64,000 bases of DNA from Candidatus Nitrososphaera gargensis Ga9.2 (GCF_000303155.1 NC_018719.1:496001-560000), one strand, 5' to 3'; shown: positions 17,564 through 26,857, counted from the first letter of the stretch. Notes: generated from the sequence alone by a model not told the origin. A program made the numbers and translations.

Positions 17564-18505
17564 ATGAGGAAAACAATAACATTAAATGCCATGTTATTTT
17601 CTGTATTTGCCTGTCCTCTATTTCTGAACTCTATATTGGCACCAGTTCAAGCACAAGTCCAAAACTCCACTAAATATGGGGGCACACTTATCATCGTCAC
17701 AGGCAGTGGCTGAGAAACACCTACGCTCAATCCAGCGCTATATGGCATCGTCGGAGAATCGTCAAAAATCTTCAGCAGTCTTGTACAGCATGATCTTGAG
17801 TTAAACCCACAACCGGACCTCGCAGAGAGCTGGGGTGTTTCAGAAGACGGCAAAACATATACATTCCATCTTGTGAGAAATGCAACTTTTCACGATGGAA
17901 AGCCGGTTACAAGTGCTGATGTAAAATTCACCAGAGGTGGTGATTCCTTACGATCCTCTTGGCAAAGTCGTTTGGGAAGACTTGACTCGATAGAAACGCC
18001 TGACGAGTATACTGTTGTCTTCAAACTAAAACAGCCTTTTTCTGCCCTGATTTTCATGCTTGACATGGGCTCTGGAGGTCCTCCAATTCTTCCAAAGCAT
18101 CTCTATGAAGGAACTGGCATTCCAAACAACCCGTACAACCAGAAACCAATTGGTAGCGGTCCATTCAAGCTTGTCAGCTGGGAAAAAGGCAACCAAATTG
18201 TTCTTGAAAGGAATGAAAACTACTTCAAAAAGGGCTTGCCATACCTTGACAGAATAATCATGAGAATTATGGCTGACCAAACGGCACTGGCGCTTGCGAT
18301 TGAAAACGGTGAGATAGACTATGCTCCTGTAGGATTATCGTTCTCCGATGCCGAAAGGCTGAAAGAACTAGAAAATATTGATGTTGTCTATTCTGGCCGG
18401 GAAGGATTGGGAGTATTGTTGACACTTGTAATGAATCTAGACAATCCCATTTCAGCTAACCAGAAAGTCATGCAATCAAACAGCTATCCAAGCATGGATT
18501 GTTGA
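17564..18505 (+). pseudogene. Nickel/peptide ABC binding protein, nonsense-mutated and truncated
   Basis: A signal peptide (MRKTITLNAMLFSVFACPLF) leads into the SBP_bac_5 fold: YGGTLIIVTGSG, in-frame TGA (17711-17713), TLNPALYGIVGESSKIFSSL, DLAESWGVSEDGKTYTFHL, FHDGKPVTSADVKF, and NQKPIGSGPFKLVSWEKG. The frame ends at 18505, about 310 codons in, where the family normally runs past 500 residues, so the C-terminal third is missing. It would have bound nickel or oligopeptides for an ABC importer; no permease or ATPase genes follow, and thiC begins instead. Confidence 0.85.
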
Positions 18506-18582
18506 CTTTTTAAACAAAGCCGCCCTGAAGGTACTGTTTATATTCTATTTCAATATCTGGAGTAATGGAATAGCGATCTAGA

Positions 18583-19977
18583 ATGGACACTCAAATGGGC
18601 AGTGCAAAAAGAGGAATAGCAACTGATGAAATGGTCCAAGTTGCAAAAGACGAGGACGTTGGATTAAACTGGCTCGTACAGAGGGTTGCAAATGGTTCTA
18701 TTATAATCCCAAAGAATAATGCAAGGAAGCAAAAGATTAAAGTAGTTGGAATAGGGCATGGGCTGAAAACAAAGGTCAACGTAAACATTGGAACCTCTAC
18801 CCTACATCAGAACCTTGATGAAGAAATTTCCAAGGCAAAAGTAGCAGTCAAGTATGGCGCCGACACCATAATGGACTTGTCAGATGGTGGAAACCTTGAC
18901 ACCATTCGTCAGACACTGCTTGAAGCAGCGCCAATAACCTTTGGAACGGTTCCTGTGTACCAGGCATACTGGCATGGCGTCGAGAAATACAAGAATCCTC
19001 TAAATATTACAGAAGACGACTTTCTCAATGCATTTGAAAAGAATGTCAAAGACGGAGTTGATTACACCACAATACATTCTGGCATTACAAAAGAGCTGGC
19101 CAAAAGAGTGCTTGAGGTAAAGCGACATGGCGGCATAGTTTCAAAAGGCGGCACGATAACAGCGGCTTGGATGCTCAAGTACGACAAGGAGAATCCATAT
19201 TTTGAACACTTTGACTACATGTGCGAAATTGCAAGAAAATATGATGTTACCTTTAGCTTGGGCGATGCTCTCAGACCGGGTTCAATTCTTGACTCCCACG
19301 ATGAGCTGCAAGTCGCAGAAATGATAAACGTTGCCCGGCTTGCAAAACGGGCTCATGAAAAGGATGTTCAGGTAATGATCGAAGGCCCAGGTCATGTACC
19401 GCTGAACGAAGTTGCTGCCAATGTAAGGCTTGCAAAATCATTGATTGGTGATGTTCCCTACTATGTCCTCGGTCCACTAGTTACAGACGTGGCAGCAGGC
19501 TATGACCATATTGCAAGTGCTATTGGAGCCGCAGTATCAGCCGCCGAAGGCGTAGATCTACTGTGCTACCTGACACCGGCGGAACATCTGGCACTACCAA
19601 CTGCAGAAGAGGTCAAAGAGGGGCTAATCGCTTACAGGATTGCCGCCCATGCTGGCGACTTGGTAAAGATAAGAGACAAGGCAATCAAATGGGATGCGGC
19701 GATCACGGAAGCAAGGCGCACGTTAAACTGGGAGAAGCAGATAGCCCTGTCTATAAACCCAGAAGAAGCTGCCAGAATCCATTACAGAGAAGGGCAGCAT
19801 GAAGGAAACAATGTTCCATGCACGATGTGCGGTTCAGCATGCGTATACATCATGCTCCCGCAGCAGAGGCAACAGAAACAAAGAAGAATCGATATTACCA
19901 GCAATAATGATGATATCTATAACGATGGCGGCGGTGTTAAAGAAGAAAGCACAGCTACAATGTCACCACCATCATAA
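18583..19977 (+). CDS. thiC: Phosphomethylpyrimidine synthase ThiC
   Basis: A 464-residue radical-SAM-type enzyme that rearranges aminoimidazole ribotide into the thiamine pyrimidine HMP-P. Family segments are clear: TQMGSAKRGIATDEMVQVA, GADTIMDLSDGGNLDTIR, PVYQAYWHG, DYTTIHSGITKELAKRV, SKGGTITAAWML, SLGDALRPGSILDSHDE, MIEGPGHVPLNEV and YVLGPLVTDVAAGYDHI. The cluster-binding cysteines are at CTMCGSACVY near residue 413. The acidic, Ser/Asn-rich C-terminal tail is lineage-specific. A TATA-like TGTTTATATT lies about 45 bases upstream. No TPP riboswitch is apparent. Confidence 0.95.
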   Translation: MDTQMGSAKRGIATDEMVQVAKDEDVGLNWLVQRVANGSIIIPKNNARKQKIKVVGIGHGLKTKVNVNIGTSTLHQNLDEEISKAKVAVKYGADTIMDLSDGGNLDTIRQTLLEAAPITFGTVPVYQAYWHGVEKYKNPLNITEDDFLNAFEKNVKDGVDYTTIHSGITKELAKRVLEVKRHGGIVSKGGTITAAWMLKYDKENPYFEHFDYMCEIARKYDVTFSLGDALRPGSILDSHDELQVAEMINVARLAKRAHEKDVQVMIEGPGHVPLNEVAANVRLAKSLIGDVPYYVLGPLVTDVAAGYDHIASAIGAAVSAAEGVDLLCYLTPAEHLALPTAEEVKEGLIAYRIAAHAGDLVKIRDKAIKWDAAITEARRTLNWEKQIALSINPEEAARIHYREGQHEGNNVPCTMCGSACVYIMLPQQRQQKQRRIDITSNNDDIYNDGGGVKEESTATMSPPS

Positions 19978-20217
19978 CTGAATGCTCCCCTGTGGGGTGA
20001 TATGAAGTATATATATATACAAACGCAAACGCACCAAGTAAAGGTGAAGACTTTCATCGTAAAAGAAACCACTGCAGTAAAACTTCTTTTTTAATCGTTC
20101 TCCATGCATTCTCCATTTTCATGTCCACTCCTCTTTTACCTTATCATACATTTTCTGTCCTTTTTGTGCTCGTCCGTAAGTAAGGTACATTCTTGTTGTT
20201 CAATCATCACATGCGCT

Positions 20218-20613
20218 TCATTCAAAATTTGTCTTTACAAGCTGCGTGATACTCATTATCACTCCGTGCAATTGCTGATGCCTTCTCTTCATGGCCCTCA
20301 ACCTCTTTTTCAAATTGCTCATCTTGCAATGGTAGTTGTTGTAGTGGTTTACATCCATCTTGTTCTTGCCTAGGTATATCATCTGGACTTTGCCAGAAAC
20401 TCTTCTTTCAAGGTAGTAGTACGGCCCATGCCCCTTTGTTCTCCTTGCGCAGTAGCAGTTTGGACTTCCGCATCTGATAAACCGCACCTGTATTGAGCCG
20501 CCGTATTGACCAAATAGCTCGTCGACCTCTTTTTGCACCTGCTTGATCTGCTCTGCAAGAACTTTTTCTTCTTTAATCATTCTGCTCAGCTGCGAGTATA
20601 AACCAGCGCTCAT
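20218..20613 (-). CDS. DUF6788-like protein
   Basis: 131 residues: a helical N-terminus (LSRMIKEEKVLAEQIKQVQ), then the family core GGSIQVRFIRCGSPNCYCAR followed by GHGPYYYLERRVSGK and IYLGKNK, and a basic helical tail. The CxxxxCxC plus HGPYYYL pattern is the DUF6788 signature, common in thaumarchaea and often multicopy near mobile DNA. The cysteines suggest metal binding. Function is not established. Confidence 0.65.
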   Translation of the reverse strand: MSAGLYSQLSRMIKEEKVLAEQIKQVQKEVDELFGQYGGSIQVRFIRCGSPNCYCARRTKGHGPYYYLERRVSGKVQMIYLGKNKMDVNHYNNYHCKMSNLKKRLRAMKRRHQQLHGVIMSITQLVKTNFE

Positions 20614-20647
20614 CTGTTAGTGCGAATTTTGAAAGTTGATAAGGTGC

Positions 20648-20782
20648 CTAGCACTCCATTGGTTCGAAGTGGCAGAGCAACTTTTTGCCCTTCGGCATTC
20701 CCTTGTAGTTTTTGCTGCTCTCTCCCCGAACCAGAACTCCGTCCTGGATCTTGTAGTAGCAGAAGCACAAGCACAAGAACAT
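20648..20782 (-). CDS. Possible 44-aa cysteine-containing peptide
   Basis: A short frame from ATG 20782 reads a hydrophobic start (MFLCLCFCYYKIQDGVLV) and a basic tail (KNYKGMPKGKKLLCHFEPME). It sits about 35 bases upstream of the DUF6788 gene on the same strand and could be its leader. An alternative frame across the same bases gives no better protein. Weakly supported. Confidence 0.2.
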   Translation of the reverse strand: MFLCLCFCYYKIQDGVLVRGESSKNYKGMPKGKKLLCHFEPMEC

Positions 20783-20890
20783 GATATCTAACAGAATGAT
20801 GCATAGAAGCAATTCTGAATTAACGGCTACTGCATGCTTATAGAGAGGATATTTTGCGCCTTAAACTTGCTGTAAACAAAGGAATGCAGA

Positions 20891-21028
20891 TTGTCCAAAA
20901 TTAACCGTTCATGTTCTAGCAACAACAATTCATGCATTTACTGTAAAATCAGATGCGCAGAGATATTCCAAGTCAATGGTGACTTCTGTCTGGATTGCTG
21001 GCAAGAGTTGACGCACCCGGATGTCTAA
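20891..21028 (+). CDS. 45-aa zinc-ribbon peptide
   Basis: From TTG 20891 the frame reads MSKINRSCSSNNN, then CIYCKIRCAEIF and FCLDCWQELTHPDV. Two CxxC pairs 16-17 residues apart define a minimal zinc ribbon. It is 73 bases upstream of the prepilin peptidase gene. Many thaumarchaeal micro-proteins look like this; the function is unknown. Confidence 0.5.
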   Translation: MSKINRSCSSNNNSCIYCKIRCAEIFQVNGDFCLDCWQELTHPDV

Positions 21029-21101
21029 CTGATCTGATCAGCAATTATATTACACTCTCTCTGCCTTTCTGGCTTTTTACCTTTGCAAATAAAAATAGTC
21101 A

Positions 21102-21851
21102 TTGCTATCCATTCTCTTCATAAGAGAAATCCTATGCTTTGCAATGCTTTCTATCGGCGCTTACTACGATCTCAAAACAAGAGAAGTCGATGACGGATTA
21201 TGGATGGTTTTTGGTGGCGCAGGATCGGTTCTCTATGCATGGGAATATGTGTCTGGAGCAATGGCGGATGCGCAGATAATTCTGGTCTTCATATCTTTGA
21301 CCGCTGTGATTGCATTAGCTCTATACAGGTATGGCTTCTTTGGTGGCGCAGATGCTAAAGCGCTTGTGACCATTTCTGTGATTCTGCCTGTTTACTATCC
21401 ATTGATACCCTTCTATATGCATCCGATAACAGGAATTACAGTGCTGACAAACGCAGTGCTTTTTGCCATGGTGGTGCCTCTGTACAATGCGCTGAGCAAT
21501 CTGGTAAAGGTGGCAAGGGGAGAGCGGATCTTTGAATGCTTGGAGGAGGAGCCAACATGGAGAAAGGTGCTGGCATGCTTTGTAGGGACTCCGTCAAATA
21601 GGCCAATACGTCATCATTTGGTGATCGAGTACTCGGCAGGCGAAGGGAAAAAGAAGAAGTTTTCTTTCCGCTTAAACTATGGTGATGACGAGGGATATGG
21701 CAGCAGTGGCAACAGGTCCTGCTATGCAAGATCTTCTACAGACAGTAAGAGATGGCTCTCCCAGAATCTGCCGTTCTTGTTATTCATGCTTGCGGGGTTC
21801 TTGGCTACTATGTTATTTGGGGACGTGTTATTGCAGGTACTACTAAATTAA
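21102..21851 (+). CDS. Archaeal prepilin peptidase (A24 family)
   Basis: 249 residues with about six helices. The two catalytic aspartates are visible: the first in GAYYDLKTREVDDGLW and the second in GFFGGADAKALV (the GxGD-type motif). These membrane aspartyl proteases process class III signal peptides of archaellins, pilins and related binding proteins. A soluble loop (about residues 150-210) interrupts the last two helices. The TTG at 21102 is the only plausible start in frame before the first helix. Confidence 0.8.
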   Translation: MLSILFIREILCFAMLSIGAYYDLKTREVDDGLWMVFGGAGSVLYAWEYVSGAMADAQIILVFISLTAVIALALYRYGFFGGADAKALVTISVILPVYYPLIPFYMHPITGITVLTNAVLFAMVVPLYNALSNLVKVARGERIFECLEEEPTWRKVLACFVGTPSNRPIRHHLVIEYSAGEGKKKKFSFRLNYGDDEGYGSSGNRSCYARSSTDSKRWLSQNLPFLLFMLAGFLATMLFGDVLLQVLLN

Positions 21852-21916
21852 CGATTAATGCTGCTGCTATCATGGCTATTTTACAAAACAAGTAAAGACA
21901 TGCAGAGTCAGGAATT

Positions 21917-22111
21917 CTATTTTTTGCCGTCTTTTGCTGTCTCTGATTCTTTCAGCTGCTTTAGTGCAAAATTAATCGCATGTGAGTAGCTACCAAATCT
22001 CAATTTTTCAATTTCTTTTGTAACCCACTGATACAGCTCATCTTCCAGCGTTATCTGCAATCTTTTCATCTCTTTTATCGCTCTGTGTATATTTGTGTAT
22101 GAATGCATCAT
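21917..22111 (-). CDS. Ribbon-helix-helix DNA-binding protein (minus member of a divergent pair)
   Basis: The core RLQITLEDELYQWVTKEIEK then FGSYSHAINFALKQL is a typical RHH fold (strand followed by two helices). The start is either the ATG at 22111 (64 residues, suited to a leaderless transcript from the TATA near 22135-22145) or the ATG at 22069 (50 residues). It is divergent from a second RHH gene whose sequence is related in the helix-2 region (SHAxxxxxxxL). Likely an antitoxin or repressor. Confidence 0.7.
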   Translation of the reverse strand: MMHSYTNIHRAIKEMKRLQITLEDELYQWVTKEIEKLRFGSYSHAINFALKQLKESETAKDGKK

Positions 22112-22178
22112 AAAGACATTGTTATACATAATCTTTATATTATACAGCAAATGTGTAGAGTTGTGTATAGAGTGTATG
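22084..22178. promoter_or_regulatory. Phased TGTGTAT repeats between divergent RHH genes
   Basis: TGTGTAT occurs at 22084 and 22094, and TGTGTAG at 22152, TGTGTAT at 22162 and AGTGTAT at 22171, so copies are about ten bases (one helical turn) apart on each side. Between them lie AT-rich TATA elements (TTATACATAATC, CTTTATATTATAC). Such phased direct repeats are typical operators of RHH dimers. Confidence 0.5.
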
Positions 22179-22343
22179 CCTAGAATTAATCTGACTGTAA
22201 ACGACGATAACTACCAATTCCTGAAAGACATGAAGGATTCTGGAAAAGCTGCTTCGCTAAGCCATGCTGTGAGGCTGGTCATACAGGAGTATCGGAGGCT
22301 GCATGAAAAACCAAGCACAAGAAAAAGAAGAGGTTCCGCATAG
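22176..22343 (+). CDS. Ribbon-helix-helix DNA-binding protein (plus member of a divergent pair)
   Basis: 55 residues: RINLTVNDDNYQFLKDMKDSG then SLSHAVRLVIQEYRRL, an RHH domain, and a basic tail (KPSTRKRRGSA). The ATG at 22176 lies about 35 bases after CTTTATATTATAC and inside the last TGTGTAT-like repeat, so the protein may bind its own start region. It overlaps the next gene by about 40 bases, which suggests an operon running to 23550. Confidence 0.7.
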   Translation: MPRINLTVNDDNYQFLKDMKDSGKAASLSHAVRLVIQEYRRLHEKPSTRKRRGSA

Positions 22344-22587
22344 GATGGTAGACGCTAAACGAACCCCTTCGCAGTCATGTCGTCTCTGCTCCGCATTGAA
22401 GAAGGAAATTGCGCGAACTCGTACACAGGGTGAAACTGAAAGGGAAGGCCTGTTGAATTTCTTGCTAAAAGGACACCAAGAAGCTTGCCATGCCGCTAAT
22501 AATGCCGTTCTACCATCATGTCATAAAGATCCAGATATGGCAAATACTAGGAAAGATCTCTATAAATGGGAGACAAGGATGGTATGA
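22303..22587 (+). CDS. Small cysteine/histidine-containing hypothetical protein
   Basis: 94 hydrophilic residues with scattered Cys and His (SCRLCSALKK, GHQEACHAANN, LPSCHKDP). CxxC followed by H/C pairs may bind zinc, but no standard finger is formed. It overlaps its neighbours on both sides by 20-40 bases, consistent with a compact operon behind the RHH regulator. Unrecognised. Confidence 0.4.
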   Translation: MKNQAQEKEEVPHRMVDAKRTPSQSCRLCSALKKEIARTRTQGETEREGLLNFLLKGHQEACHAANNAVLPSCHKDPDMANTRKDLYKWETRMV

Positions 22588-23153
22588 ACGTGTTCCTTGG
22601 CCATGGTGTTCACAAAAAGATACAATTCTGGTCTGATGCCCAAGGAAAAGAGTTTGCTGTTCGCCTTTCAAATGAACCGGACTTTAGGGCAGTTTCAAAC
22701 CCTTCTGTAAAATACATCAAGCTGGTCGAGGAAGCAGACTATTTCAGTGACATGAATTATGACTGGAAATTCCTGCTGGAATACTGGATGGGTGTAAAAA
22801 ACGGGAAGATCGAACCTTTTGGTTTGAATGGGAAGGAGGAACCAAATCATATCACATTAGATTTGATTGACACACAAACCGCCTCAGTCAAGGCTGATAA
22901 GAAACGGATCAAACGAGATAGGGCTAGGCCCCTTCTAAAGTGCCGCTACTGCATGCTATCTTACAATTCTGAAAAGGAAAGGCAAGAGCATGAGCTCGCC
23001 TGGCACGCTGAAAAGATGAAAAAGGATTCTTCTGGTCAAGCAAACAACAAGTTGTTGTTAAAGTCAAGTAGTAGCAATAATAATAATAGTTTGAAGTTTA
23101 GCAGCGATGCCAATGATGATCCGGGCCGGAATAAGATGAGGGGTAATGGTTGA
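22566..23153 (+). CDS. Hypothetical protein with C2H2-like zinc finger
   Basis: 195 residues. The N-terminal two thirds look globular and acidic (FLGHGVHKKIQFWSDAQGK, DMNYDWKFLLEYWMGVKNGK). A C2H2 finger follows at about residues 125-150 (LLKCRYCMLSYNSEKERQEH plus ELAWH), then a low-complexity Ser/Asn tail. Single fingers with this spacing recur in this window (30860, 32237, 48977). It overlaps the next gene by 8 bases. DNA or RNA binding is inferred. Confidence 0.6.
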   Translation: MGDKDGMNVFLGHGVHKKIQFWSDAQGKEFAVRLSNEPDFRAVSNPSVKYIKLVEEADYFSDMNYDWKFLLEYWMGVKNGKIEPFGLNGKEEPNHITLDLIDTQTASVKADKKRIKRDRARPLLKCRYCMLSYNSEKERQEHELAWHAEKMKKDSSGQANNKLLLKSSSSNNNNSLKFSSDANDDPGRNKMRGNG

Positions 23154-23550
23154 CGAACAATACTTTGCTAGCTTTTGTCACCAAATACTAAACGAGCATC
23201 CATCGATCAGGTTTGTTGGGCTTGCAGATAGGCAAGGACATTTGATAACAACTGCATATAGAAAGAATTTGGTTCCTCTAATGGATAGCAAAGACACTGA
23301 AAAATACACCTTTCAAACAGTTATCCGTGCATCCATGCGTGAGGTATTTGAAGACAAGATAGGCAAGCAAAGGTATGCTGTTGGATTGTATGAAAAGTTG
23401 ATTAGAGCAACAATACCAATTGCATTTAGCAGCAACAAGAACAGGAAGTTCTATCTCTTAATGTCCTTTGATCTGGATTCAGATTATGGTCACATAATTG
23501 AAAGAAAAATACTCCCAATTATCAAAGAACATAAAGAGTATTTCATGTAA
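23146..23550 (+). CDS. DUF6659-like thaumarchaeal protein
   Basis: 134 residues beginning MVDEQYFASFCHQIL, then IRFVGLADRQGHLITTAYR, LVPLMDSKDTEKYTFQTVIR and FYLLMSFDLDSD. It resembles roadblock-like or profilin-like proteins widespread in thaumarchaea (DUF6659). A frameshifted paralogue lies at 48547-48934. Probably a small sensory or scaffold protein; the activity is unknown. It closes the operon that starts at the RHH gene. Confidence 0.6.
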   Translation: MVDEQYFASFCHQILNEHPSIRFVGLADRQGHLITTAYRKNLVPLMDSKDTEKYTFQTVIRASMREVFEDKIGKQRYAVGLYEKLIRATIPIAFSSNKNRKFYLLMSFDLDSDYGHIIERKILPIIKEHKEYFM

Positions 23551-23684
23551 AAAAGAAGCTTGCATGTTATTATCCAAGGTCTCATTGTATTCTTTCATGT
23601 ACCACCAAAATCAAAATATAATAATAAATTTAATAGAAAAATCTCATATTACAAGCTTCATGCAGAAATTTAAGCAAGATAGCG

Positions 23685-24402
23685 CTAGGAAAGCTTCCCT
23701 ACAGGATGCACGTAGGGCTGGCGGCCAGCAGAGTGGTCTCCAGGAGAGAAATAGGCGGCCGGGTGACGCTCGTATATGCGTTGCATCTGCAGCGCGAACG
23801 ATATGGAATGACACAGGTCGTCGTATACGCCTGTAATGCGTAGAGTCACTGTAGGAATGTCTCCTCGCTCGGCATGGATCACCTCCTCGGTCTTGATCTT
23901 TGATTCTGGATAGGCCCACTTTCGAGGAATATCAAGCGGCGAGTCTTCGTTGATAAGAACTCATGGTGTAGAGGGAGCGTGAACCAGGGCAGAAGATGAA
24001 CTGTTCTACGTTGAAATCTTCTTCTTGGAGCAGCTGCAGCAGCTGTCGGGTTCCCTGCACAGTGACCTTATCATATAGGGGGCTAGCTGCACCTGAGAAA
24101 TCATCATAGGCCGCAAGGTGAATTACGGAAGCAATGCGGTCACCGTGAAGGTCCCGTATGGCCTGCAGTCCACGGCGCAAACTTTTTTCTTTGGTCAAGT
24201 CAACATGCAAACATTCCGCACTTGGCGAAGGATATGATGGTGCTTTGCGGTCAAAGCCGACTACATTGTAAGATGGTTGTTGATGTTGCTCCTCCGCCAA
24301 CCTCTTTGCCACGGGGTAGCCAATCCCGCCGCTAGTACCAGTAACCAGTATCGTTTCTTTTTTCTGTTCGCTCATCTTCCACTTGCCCTTTTCCGCCGGC
24401 AA
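23685..24402 (-). pseudogene. NAD-dependent epimerase/dehydratase, frameshifted
   Basis: The N-terminal frame (24402-23932) has the Rossmann motif ILVTGTSGGIGYPVAKRLAE, then DLTKEKSLRRGLQAI and ASVIHLAAYDDF. Downstream, in another frame, the family continues: INEDSPLDIPRKW, then AYPESKIKTEEVIHAERG (the catalytic Tyr and Lys of the YxxxK motif) and VTLRITGVYDD up to a stop at 23685. At least one frameshift near 23980-24000 plus a TGA break it, and the C-terminus is short. It would have acted on nucleotide sugars. Confidence 0.75.
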
Positions 24403-24664
24403 TTATATTATCATTATCCTCTTTCTTGGCTTGCCGTAGAGTCGAGTGTTTTTTCGGTGCATAACGCCTGATGCCTTTACGACTCGACATCAAGAATTAA
24501 GTAAGTTTCAGCTTGCAAACGTAAAAGTACAAGATACAGATAGCTCATGCTCGGTTAGGCAGGATTACTTTGCAGTTGCAATGCGCGTTCATTTAGTGGA
24601 TTATACCACTGCACTGCAGAGTATTCGGATAGCATAAATCTGCAGACTGCCAATACAATATCGC

Positions 24665-25108
24665 ATGGCAAGCAAGTATGTTTGGGTAGGTATTGCAGTG
24701 GGCCTCTTCCTATTAGGAGTAGCAGTAGGCTACGGAATTTTTGTCTCAGCACAGCCGCAGATGCCTATGAACCAGCAGCAACAGATGCTCCGCCAGATGA
24801 TGAACCAGTGGAACCAGCAAATGATGAATGACCAGACTGGAAGGCAGCAGATGATGATGTCAATGATGCAGAACCAACAGTTTATGCAGGAAATGATGAA
24901 CGACACACAGTTCCAGAGTCGGATGATAGAGAACATGAGGGAGAATCATGACTTTATGCAGAGTATGTTCATGCAGATGATGGATGATCCTGAAATTAGA
25001 GGACAGATGATCGGCCATATGATAGAGAATCAGCAATTCATGGAACAGCTGCGACAGAATGTGGGCAACAACCCGAGCAGCTCTGGCGATATGGGAATGA
25101 TGCAATGA
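24665..25108 (+). CDS. Membrane-anchored Met/Gln-rich protein
   Basis: 147 residues: an N-terminal signal anchor (WVGIAVGLFLLGVAVGYGIF), then an exported region of which about a quarter is methionine, in clusters such as MMNQWNQQMMND and QQMMMSMMQNQQF, with two His near the end. Methionine clusters of this kind bind Cu(I) in copper-handling proteins, so copper binding outside the membrane is a reasonable inference. It precedes two exported beta-propellers and a YHS protein on the same strand. Confidence 0.65.
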   Translation: MASKYVWVGIAVGLFLLGVAVGYGIFVSAQPQMPMNQQQQMLRQMMNQWNQQMMNDQTGRQQMMMSMMQNQQFMQEMMNDTQFQSRMIENMRENHDFMQSMFMQMMDDPEIRGQMIGHMIENQQFMEQLRQNVGNNPSSSGDMGMMQ

Positions 25109-25222
25109 AAAGCGATAGTCTTTGGACTGTCACATCATGTGCTCGGACTTGTTAATAAGCGACAAAAATTGATGAAATCTGACATAAAGACTAAGTAAGG
25201 CAAAACGGCGGAGTCAAAGCAT

Positions 25223-26857
25223 ATGGTGAATTCCCTGATTGCTCTTCTTCATATCCAGATAATAGCGATAGCTCTGCTTGCTACTGTTTTCATCGCGTCC
25301 GCTGCCTTCGCGACATTTCAAATTTCGTATGCCCAGCAAATACCGGGTTCGTTTGAAGAGCTGGTGACCTACGAAAAGGATAGCAGCTTTATCAGAGAAT
25401 ACCCACTAGATGTAGAGCAGCCAGGACTGAGGGGGGTTACCACAGATTCAGAAGGAAATGTCTGGGCAATATACTCAACCAATAAAACAACCACTATAAT
25501 TCGGTTAGAACCGCAAAGCGGTAAATTGACCGAATATCATGTAGGAGGAGACACACAAGCAGACGATGCAGTCATTAACCTTGCAGCAGGTCAGCTCACT
25601 TTTGACAGACTCAGAAATGTTGTATGGTTTACAGACGCCCGAACAAATTCTATAGGGAAATTGGATCTGGCAAATAACAAAGTAGATCTTTTGCAAATTC
25701 CTAATGGTATGGCAGGCCCCATGGGACTTGCGCTCTCTCAAGACAACGCAAGCCTGTGGTTTACTGAAATTACCGGCGACAAGATAGGCAGAGTTGACAT
25801 AGAGTCCTTAAAGATCACTGAATATCTTGTAGGACAAGACAGCGGGCCGACACTTTTAACTTTTGACGACAAAGGCATTCTGTGGGTCACGCTATCCTTC
25901 TCAAACAGTATCTTGCGTGTGGATACTCAAGCCCTTACATCGGGCCAATCTTCTGCCATGACTGAGCTAAGGCTTCTAGGAGAAGATACGTTCTCGCCCT
26001 TTGGAATTGCAGTAGTCGATGACAAAGTCTACATCTCTGACCATGGTTCAAGCAGAATAGTTGTTGCAGACACAGGCTTTGCTAACCACCAATCATACTG
26101 GACCACACCTGCCGTGGCATTTCCCGCCAGTCTTCCTAGCCAAGTAGTTGCAGACAAGTATGGGAACATTTACTTCCCACAGCATGGCGGCAATCGCATT
26201 TCCATGATTGACAATGCAACAGGAGTCATGACTGAATATGAAATACCAACAGGTCCTTTGGCAACAGCTGTCTTCATCGCTGCTTCAGACGACGGCAAAG
26301 TCTGGTTCACAGAGTGGGCTGCAAACAAAATAGCTTACCTAGATACTACAGCAAAAGCGCCATTCACGATTGGTGTGGAAAAAACAACAGTAACTTTGGA
26401 TACGGACACGCCGCAGAGCATAGGTGTTTCACTCAATTCTTCAGTAGGTGGAACGGACTCTGTTTCTATTTTACAAGTTGAAATAGGGCTCACTGGAATG
26501 ACTGAGTCTGGTCTCAAGGGTGTGACATACGAAGCTCAGCCGCCAAGAGTGAATCTGCAACAGACCGGATCGGCTGAATCCCAAATACAAATCAGTACTT
26601 TGGAAAATGCAATTCCTGGTGACTATGTTGCCATGGTAAGAGCATTCGCTCCAGAGCAGGACGGACTGGTTGTCTCAAAGCTCTATCCTGTTGAACTGGT
26701 TCTAGATGTGCCAGAGCCTATTGCTAGCCAAGACAGCAACCAGCCACAGAATGCAGACACCACGCTCCAGAATGCACTTAGAATAGGTGCTCCACTGGCA
26801 GCAGCCGGATTAATTGCAGTTGCGATATACCGGTGGAAAAGGGCGAGAAAGTCTTAA
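25223..26857 (+). CDS. Exported Vgb/NHL-type beta-propeller with C-terminal anchor
   Basis: 544 residues: signal peptide (to about 38), then six or seven propeller blades with the Vgb-like repeats GNVWAIYSTN, RNVVWFTDARTNSIGKLDL, ASLWFTEITGDKIGRVDI, GILWVTLSFSNSILRVD, GNIYFPQHGGNRISMID and GKVWFTEWAANKIAYLD. A beta-sandwich follows (about 390-500) and then a transmembrane helix (LAAAGLIAVAIYRWKRARKS). It is held on the cell surface. The ligand is unknown; streptogramin-lyase catalysis is unlikely to be its role. Confidence 0.75.
   Translation: MVNSLIALLHIQIIAIALLATVFIASAAFATFQISYAQQIPGSFEELVTYEKDSSFIREYPLDVEQPGLRGVTTDSEGNVWAIYSTNKTTTIIRLEPQSGKLTEYHVGGDTQADDAVINLAAGQLTFDRLRNVVWFTDARTNSIGKLDLANNKVDLLQIPNGMAGPMGLALSQDNASLWFTEITGDKIGRVDIESLKITEYLVGQDSGPTLLTFDDKGILWVTLSFSNSILRVDTQALTSGQSSAMTELRLLGEDTFSPFGIAVVDDKVYISDHGSSRIVVADTGFANHQSYWTTPAVAFPASLPSQVVADKYGNIYFPQHGGNRISMIDNATGVMTEYEIPTGPLATAVFIAASDDGKVWFTEWAANKIAYLDTTAKAPFTIGVEKTTVTLDTDTPQSIGVSLNSSVGGTDSVSILQVEIGLTGMTESGLKGVTYEAQPPRVNLQQTGSAESQIQISTLENAIPGDYVAMVRAFAPEQDGLVVSKLYPVELVLDVPEPIASQDSNQPQNADTTLQNALRIGAPLAAAGLIAVAIYRWKRARKS

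Noticed and set aside
18506-18582. TPP riboswitch ahead of thiC
   Set aside because: The leader is short and shows no TPP-box pattern; only a TATA-like element is present.
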